A stretch of DNA of 64,000 nucleotides from Nocardia amamiensis. Its GTDB lineage: Bacteria; Actinomycetota; Actinomycetes; Mycobacteriales; Mycobacteriaceae. Position numbers and translations under genes: made by a program. The notes under the pieces are model-generated. The model made no database searches. It worked only from the letters and a program-made list of their open reading frames with translations, and was not told the DNA's origin. Within the stretch, counting starts at the first letter, position 1. Every line of letters starts with the position of its first letter. Positions 59,996 through 64,000 of this stretch are shown one piece after another. The stretch spans positions 186,001-250,000 of the forward strand of contig NZ_JADLQX010000005.1 of NCBI RefSeq assembly GCF_015477605.1, read 5' to 3'.

Positions 59996-60466
59996 ATGTT
60001 CAGGACCACCCGCACCAAGGCCGCAATGCTCGCGGCCGTCGCACTTTTCGGCGCTTTCGGCACCGTCGCGGCCACCGTCCCGGCGACCGCCGCACCGCTG
60101 ACCGCGCCGCTGCACGCCGCCACTCCCGGCCCGGGCGAGCTGAAGGCCAAGCTGCAGACGGCCATCAACACCGGTGCGGCGCGCTCGGTCCGCGCGGCCG
60201 AACTCGAAGCGGGCGAGGCGGGCCTGCCGCTGCTCGACCAGGTCGGCGCCGCCATGGCCAGCGCTCCGCCGAGCTTCCGCTGGACCATCCTCGGCCCGGT
60301 CAGCGTGAACGGCAACGTTCTCAGCGCGCAACTGCAAACCGCGGTGGACGGCTTCGACCCGTTCTACTTCACCCTGACCTGGAAGCAGATCGGCGGCACC
60401 TGGAAGCTCACCCGGGAGGCCGAATGCACCGTCGCCAGCGTCGCCTTCCTGCCCTGCAACCTGTAA
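59996..60466 (+). CDS. Secreted MTB12/CFP2-like low molecular weight protein
   Basis: 156 residues from ATG 59996 with GGATGGA upstream. A Sec signal (MLAAVALFGAFGTVAATVPA) is cleaved near TAA-PLT. The mature part resembles the C-terminal domain of the MTB12 antigen: LKAKLQTAINTGAARSVRAAEL, GLPLLDQVGAAMASAP, GPVSVNGNVLSAQLQT and a final pair of Cys in ECTVASVAFLPCNL. The role of MTB12 is unknown. Its place behind an iron box in a siderophore locus suggests an iron-related extracellular role. A terminator follows. Confidence 0.8.
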   Translation: MFRTTRTKAAMLAAVALFGAFGTVAATVPATAAPLTAPLHAATPGPGELKAKLQTAINTGAARSVRAAELEAGEAGLPLLDQVGAAMASAPPSFRWTILGPVSVNGNVLSAQLQTAVDGFDPFYFTLTWKQIGGTWKLTREAECTVASVAFLPCNL

Positions 60467-60480
60467 TCAGCCGCGCCGCA

Positions 60481-60515
60481 ACGGGAACGGCCCAGCGGCG
60501 CCGGGCCGTTCCCGT
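60481..60515 (+). terminator. Terminator after the MTB12-like gene
   Basis: A perfect 13-bp stem (ACGGGAACGGCCC and complement) with a 9-base loop starts 14 bases after the stop. Confidence 0.82.
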
Positions 60516-60541
60516 GACGGGCACCACACACGACAATCGAC

Positions 60542-60560
60542 TTCCGTTAGGCTAACCTTA
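60542..60560 (+). promoter_or_regulatory. Iron box and -10 region of the siderophore-interacting protein gene
   Basis: TTCCGTTAGGCTAACCTTA has a near-perfect right half of the iron-box consensus. TAACCT (60553-60558) fits a TANNNT -10, which would place the transcript start at the ATG (60566). Confidence 0.82.
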
Positions 60561-60565
60561 CTGCC

Positions 60566-61273
60566 ATGGGTAAGGGATTCAACGGTCTGCTGGTCAAGGC
60601 ATGGGGTGGGGACGACTACCGGATCACCGTCACCTCCACCGAGAAGATCACCGACAACTATCTGCGCATCGGTTTCACCGCGGGCGGGCTGCTGGAGCAG
60701 CACCCGGTGCATCCCACGCAGTGGATCCGCTGCTGGATTCCGGACGGCGAGAGCGACAAGCTGCACCACCGCGGCTACACCCTCGTCGATCCCGATCCGG
60801 CAAACGACCGATTCGCTATCGAATTCGCGCTGCACGACGGCCCGGCCACACGGTGGGCGCAGCGCGCCGTGGTAGGCGACCACCTCGACGTCACGGTGCT
60901 CGGTTCCGATTTCCAACTGCCCGAACGGACGCCGAGCGAGTATCTCGTATTCGGCGACACGGCTTCCCTGCCCGCGATCAACTCACTGCTCGACGCGATC
61001 GGCGACGTCCCGGCCCAGGTCTGGCTGGAGTGGCAGCACGAATCGGATGTCACGCTGCCGGTACGCAACAAGCCGCACCACGAGGTGACCTGGCTGCAGC
61101 GGATCGATGACGGTCGCCTGATGCGCGAGCGGGCGCAGGAGATCACCTGCGCCGACGACGCCTTCGCATGGGTCGCCTGCTGCGGCCAGACCACCCGGTC
61201 GATCGTGAAGACCTTCAAGACCACCCACGGCCTGCCCAAGACCTCGATCAAGTACCAGGCCTACTGGAAATAG
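60566..61273 (+). CDS. Siderophore-interacting protein (FAD ferric reductase)
   Basis: 235 residues of the SIP/ViuB family. The N-terminal FAD-binding barrel has HHRGYTLVDPDP (the RxYT motif, about 72) and HDGPATRWA; the C-terminal NAD(P)H domain has FGDTASLPAINSLL and WLEWQHESD, ending KYQAYWK. It reduces ferric siderophore in the cytoplasm to release iron. In mycobacteria this domain is fused to IrtA; here a free copy exists. No ribosome site precedes the ATG, consistent with a leaderless mRNA. Confidence 0.93.
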   Translation: MGKGFNGLLVKAWGGDDYRITVTSTEKITDNYLRIGFTAGGLLEQHPVHPTQWIRCWIPDGESDKLHHRGYTLVDPDPANDRFAIEFALHDGPATRWAQRAVVGDHLDVTVLGSDFQLPERTPSEYLVFGDTASLPAINSLLDAIGDVPAQVWLEWQHESDVTLPVRNKPHHEVTWLQRIDDGRLMRERAQEITCADDAFAWVACCGQTTRSIVKTFKTTHGLPKTSIKYQAYWK

Positions 61274-61392
61274 GTCACACCCTGGGTCATTCCCGAGAAC
61301 GACCTCGTGCGCGACCTGCCGCCGACGCGTGGGCAGCCCACTCGCCGGCAGGCTGATCCCGGAGTCAGGGATCGCCGGCGTGGAGGCCTGGC

Positions 61393-61629
61393 ATGTCGAT
61401 CATCGACGGATTGCTGGTGCTCGCAGCCACCGCTTTTGCTGTGACCGCTGTAGTCGCACGGCGGTTCGGACCGGTGGCAATCCTCACGCTGGTTGTGGGC
61501 GGCCCGCCCAGGGACGTACCGGCCGCCACCGTGACGTTCGCGGCGGCCCGGTCCCCTCACTGCGGTCAGACCGCCGCCGCCAGACGCCACCCGGCGGCGC
61601 GCGACCGCTCGTTCCAGAAGTCGGCGTAA
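61393..61629 (+). CDS. Possible small membrane protein (doubtful)
   Basis: 78 codons with GGAGG seven bases before the ATG and one N-terminal hydrophobic helix (IIDGLLVLAATAFAVTAVVA). The last 20 codons overlap the end of the convergent ABC transporter gene on the other strand. The first part may be real; the rest looks like antisense sequence. No homology is recognised. Confidence 0.3.
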   Translation: MSIIDGLLVLAATAFAVTAVVARRFGPVAILTLVVGGPPRDVPAATVTFAAARSPHCGQTAAARRHPAARDRSFQKSA

Positions 61630-63299
61630 CGGCCACCCAGCGCGAGCAGCTCCTGGTGTGTGCCGCGCTCGACGATCCGGCCACCGTCCAGGAACAGGAT
61701 CTGATCCGCGTGTGCGATGGTGGCCAGCCGGTGCGCGACGACGATCACCGTCTTGTCTTTGGTCAATTCGTGCACGCCGCGGATCACCACCGCCTCGCTG
61801 TGCGGGTCCAGCGCACTGGTCGCCTCGTCCAGCAGCACGATCGGCGCATCCTTCAGCAGCGCCCTGGCGATCGACACACGTTGCCGCTCACCGCCGGACA
61901 GCACGGCGCCGCCCTCGCCGACCCGGCTGTCGAAACCGTCCGGCAGCCGACGCACGATCTCGTCCACCCGGGCCGCTTCCGCCGCGCGGCGCACGTCGGC
62001 GTCGGTCGCGCCTGGCTTGCCGATCCGGATGTTCTCCGCCACCGACCGATCGAACAGATAGACGTTCTGGAAGACCAGCGACAGCTGATCCAGCAGCACC
62101 GCCGAAGGCTGGTCGCGCACATCGTGTTCGCCGACCACGACACTGCCCGACTCGACGTCGTAGAACCGGGCCGCGAGCCGCAGGAGAGTGGTCTTGCCCG
62201 CGCCACTCGGCCCGACGATCGCGGTGGTGGTGCCCGCGGGCACACTGAACGTCACCCCGGACAGCACCGGTTCGCCGGTGCGATAACCGAAGGTGACGTC
62301 GTCGAAGACCACCGAAGGCGCGCCCGGCGTGACCGGCGTCTGCGCCTCGGGCAGCACCGGCTCCGCGAGCAACTCGGTGATCCGGTCGGCGGCGGCCGCC
62401 GCCGAGCGCAGCGCGTTGCCCAGCTGCGCGGCCTGATTCAACGGCTCGATGAAACGCGAACTCACCGCGATCAGCGCGATGGCCGCGGCCGCCGAGACGG
62501 CGCCGTCGGTTACCCGTCCGACGGCCACGTAGACCAGCACCAGGAAGACGGCCTGTACGCACAGGGCGAAGAGGATGAGCCCCGGCACACTGGCGAACAC
62601 CAGCTTCGAGGCAGCCGACCGTTGCCCGGCCAGGGCGGCGTCCAGTGCCCGATTACCCGGCCCGACCGCGCCGAAGGCGCGTAACACCGGCTGCGCCTGC
62701 GCGAATTCGATCACCCGCGAATCGGCTTCGACCGCGGCGGCATGCATCCCGCGGTCGGCGCGCGCATACGAGCGTGCGGCCAGACCGTTCACCGCGTAGA
62801 GCACCGGTGCCGCGAGCAGCATGGCCAACGCGATCCGCCAGTCGATGAACAGCATCCCGATCGCGACGCCGAGCGGGACGATGACGCCGGTGAGGACCTT
62901 GGCCAGCAGATAGGCCACCAGACCCTGGATTTCGCGTACATTCTCGACCGTGAGCCGGGCCAGTGCGCCGGCGTCACGCGTCTCGAACCAGCCGAGCGGC
63001 AGCGCGTTCAGGTGATCACCGAGCCGGGTCTGCAGCCCACGCTGCATCCCGATCCCGATGCGGAGGCCAATGGCGGCCTGCAGGTAGCCGGAGATCACAA
63101 CGCCCGCGACCGCGACCGTCATCCACAGTGCCCAGAACCAGGCGCGACCGAGTTCATCGTCGAACATCGCCTCGAGCGCAGGCACCAGCAGGAGATACGC
63201 CAGTGCCTGGCAGAGCGCCTGCGCGATGATCGCGGCGAACAGTTTCGGTACCAGGTGCCGGAATTCGGCCGGGATCAGTTCGAGTACTTTGCGAATCAT
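61566..63299 (-). CDS. irtB: IrtB-like ABC half-transporter for siderophore
   Basis: 577 residues: six membrane helices in residues 15-310 (ABC exporter fold) and a nucleotide-binding domain from about 340 with Walker A GPSGAGKT, Q-loop VFQNVYLF, signature LSGGERQR, Walker B IVLLDEAT and H-loop VAHRLA. M. tuberculosis IrtB (579 residues) imports ferri-mycobactin as a heterodimer with IrtA. The start overlaps the upstream gene stop by four bases (ATGA), so the two subunits are coupled. Confidence 0.9.
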   Translation of the reverse strand: MIRKVLELIPAEFRHLVPKLFAAIIAQALCQALAYLLLVPALEAMFDDELGRAWFWALWMTVAVAGVVISGYLQAAIGLRIGIGMQRGLQTRLGDHLNALPLGWFETRDAGALARLTVENVREIQGLVAYLLAKVLTGVIVPLGVAIGMLFIDWRIALAMLLAAPVLYAVNGLAARSYARADRGMHAAAVEADSRVIEFAQAQPVLRAFGAVGPGNRALDAALAGQRSAASKLVFASVPGLILFALCVQAVFLVLVYVAVGRVTDGAVSAAAAIALIAVSSRFIEPLNQAAQLGNALRSAAAAADRITELLAEPVLPEAQTPVTPGAPSVVFDDVTFGYRTGEPVLSGVTFSVPAGTTTAIVGPSGAGKTTLLRLAARFYDVESGSVVVGEHDVRDQPSAVLLDQLSLVFQNVYLFDRSVAENIRIGKPGATDADVRRAAEAARVDEIVRRLPDGFDSRVGEGGAVLSGGERQRVSIARALLKDAPIVLLDEATSALDPHSEAVVIRGVHELTKDKTVIVVAHRLATIAHADQILFLDGGRIVERGTHQELLALGGRYADFWNERSRAAGWRLAAAV

Positions 63300-64000
63300 C
63301 GGACGCCCTCCACAGTGTCGACCAGGGCGATCTCGCCCAGCGCCGCCTCGTTGATCTCCCAGAGCCGCTGATAGGTGCCGCCCGCGGCAGACAGGCTCGC
63401 ATGATCCCCCTGCTCGACCAAGACACCATTGTCCAGCACCAGGATTCGGTCGACGCCGGTGATGGTGTGCAACCGGTGCGCGATGACCAGCACGGTACGA
63501 CCTGCGACCAGTTCGGCCAGCGCATCCTGCACCGCCGCTTCCGATTCCGGATCGGCGAAGGCGGTCGCCTCGTCCAGCACCAGCACCGGGGTGTCGGCGA
63601 TCAACGCGCGGGCGATCGACAAGCGCTGCGCCTCGCCGCCGGACAGGGTGGCGTCGACGCCGATCTCGGAATCGTAGCCGCGGGGCAGCGCCACGATGCG
63701 GTCGTGGATCCGCGCGGCGCGGGTGGCCCGCTGCACGGTGGCGTCGTCGGCGTCCGGCCTCGCCAGGATCAGATTCTGCCGGATACTGCCACGGATCAGC
63801 CGCACGTCCTGGAAGACGAACCCGACGGTGCGATACAGCTCTTCGCTCGGATAGTCGCGGATATCGCGTCCCCCGATGGTGATCCGCCCTGATCCGACGT
63901 CGTAGAAGCGCGGCAGCAATTTGGCCAGGGTGGACTTGCCCGACCCGCTCGGGCCCACCAGCGCCGTGATGGTGCCCGGCGTCAGCTCCAGGTCGACGTC
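63296..64000 (-). CDS. irtA: IrtA-like ABC half-transporter, 5' part outside window
   Basis: Only the C-terminal nucleotide-binding domain (235 codons) lies in the window: Walker A GPSGSGKST, Q-loop VFQDVRLI, signature LSGGEAQR, Walker B VLVLDEATAF and H-loop IAHRLH. It ends four bases into irtB. In IrtA the asymmetric site often has an altered residue after Walker B; here DEATAFAD is seen. Whether the N-terminus carries the siderophore-interaction domain cannot be told. Confidence 0.88.
   Translation of the reverse strand, partial: DVDLELTPGTITALVGPSGSGKSTLAKLLPRFYDVGSGRITIGGRDIRDYPSEELYRTVGFVFQDVRLIRGSIRQNLILARPDADDATVQRATRAARIHDRIVALPRGYDSEIGVDATLSGGEAQRLSIARALIADTPVLVLDEATAFADPESEAAVQDALAELVAGRTVLVIAHRLHTITGVDRILVLDNGVLVEQGDHASLSAAGGTYQRLWEINEAALGEIALVDTVEGVR

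Noticed and set aside
59243..60337. Minus-strand frame of 364 codons
   Set aside because: It overlaps the monooxygenase and the MTB12-like gene in wrong frames and is Arg/Gly-rich without motifs.

Overview
The window is high-GC actinobacterial DNA and almost certainly comes from Nocardia or a very close relative. The evidence is a mycobactin-type hydroxamate siderophore cluster (MbtC/D/E/F-like enzymes, a lysine N-hydroxylase, an IrtAB-like exporter/importer pair), WXG100- and EspC-type ESX secretion proteins, an MTB12-like secreted antigen, DtxR/IdeR-type iron boxes and a high-GC ribosomal spc operon. The species cannot be fixed from the sequence alone.

Layout. (a) 1-9211: a minus-strand type VII secretion locus made of a WXG100 protein, a YbaB/EbfC-like protein and one open reading frame of at least 2,773 codons. 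It runs off the left edge and encodes a giant polymorphic toxin with a CpnT-like N-terminus, a papain-fold deamidase-like domain, an ADP-ribosyltransferase-like domain and two tandem zincin modules. (b) 9444-12817: dtd, a helical-repeat hypothetical, and a two-gene unit ending in a DUF4254 protein. (c) 13309-18853: map, adk, secY, then rplO, rpmD, rpsE, rplR, rplF and rpsH, all on the minus strand. (d) 18854-30800: about 12 kb of accessory genes (Uma2-like, HigB/HigA-like pair, an XRE regulator with a divergent three-gene mini-operon, EspC-like protein, metallophosphoesterase, Fic protein, secreted protein, acyl-CoA carboxylase beta subunit). This block sits exactly where rpsZ and rpsH are normally adjacent. 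(e) 30801-32243: rpsZ, rplE, rplX and rplN, the missing first half of the spc operon. (f) 32595-39959: an M13 metallopeptidase lipoprotein, an AbiEi/DUF559-like protein, a SnoaL-like protein and three tandem paralogous membrane proteins. (g) 40039-64000: the iron-siderophore locus.

How the genes work together. Fur/DtxR-like iron control is suggested by five 19-bp boxes at 40039, 57515, 58516, 59918 and 60542. One box heads the operon thioesterase, ketosynthase, AT-KR-ACP polyketide synthase, NRPS (C-A-T-C-T) and NRPS (C-A-T-E). Others precede a lysine N6-monooxygenase, a formyltransferase, a lipoprotein binding protein followed by a SagB-like flavin oxidase, an MTB12-like secreted protein and a siderophore-interacting reductase. 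The IrtB-like ABC half-transporter and the end of its IrtA-like partner close the window. The salicylate-loading enzymes, the cyclization NRPS and an MbtH protein are not here and must lie elsewhere. The formyltransferase and the oxidase together predict an N-formyl-N-hydroxylysine, oxazole-bearing siderophore of the nocobactin/formobactin/amamistatin kind.

The most unusual features are the giant multi-warhead toxin, the split spc operon with a shared promoter element on both halves and a duplicated rpsZ tail/Fic remnant marking the junction, the large palindrome over the Fic ribosome-binding site, and the flavin oxidase embedded in the siderophore locus.
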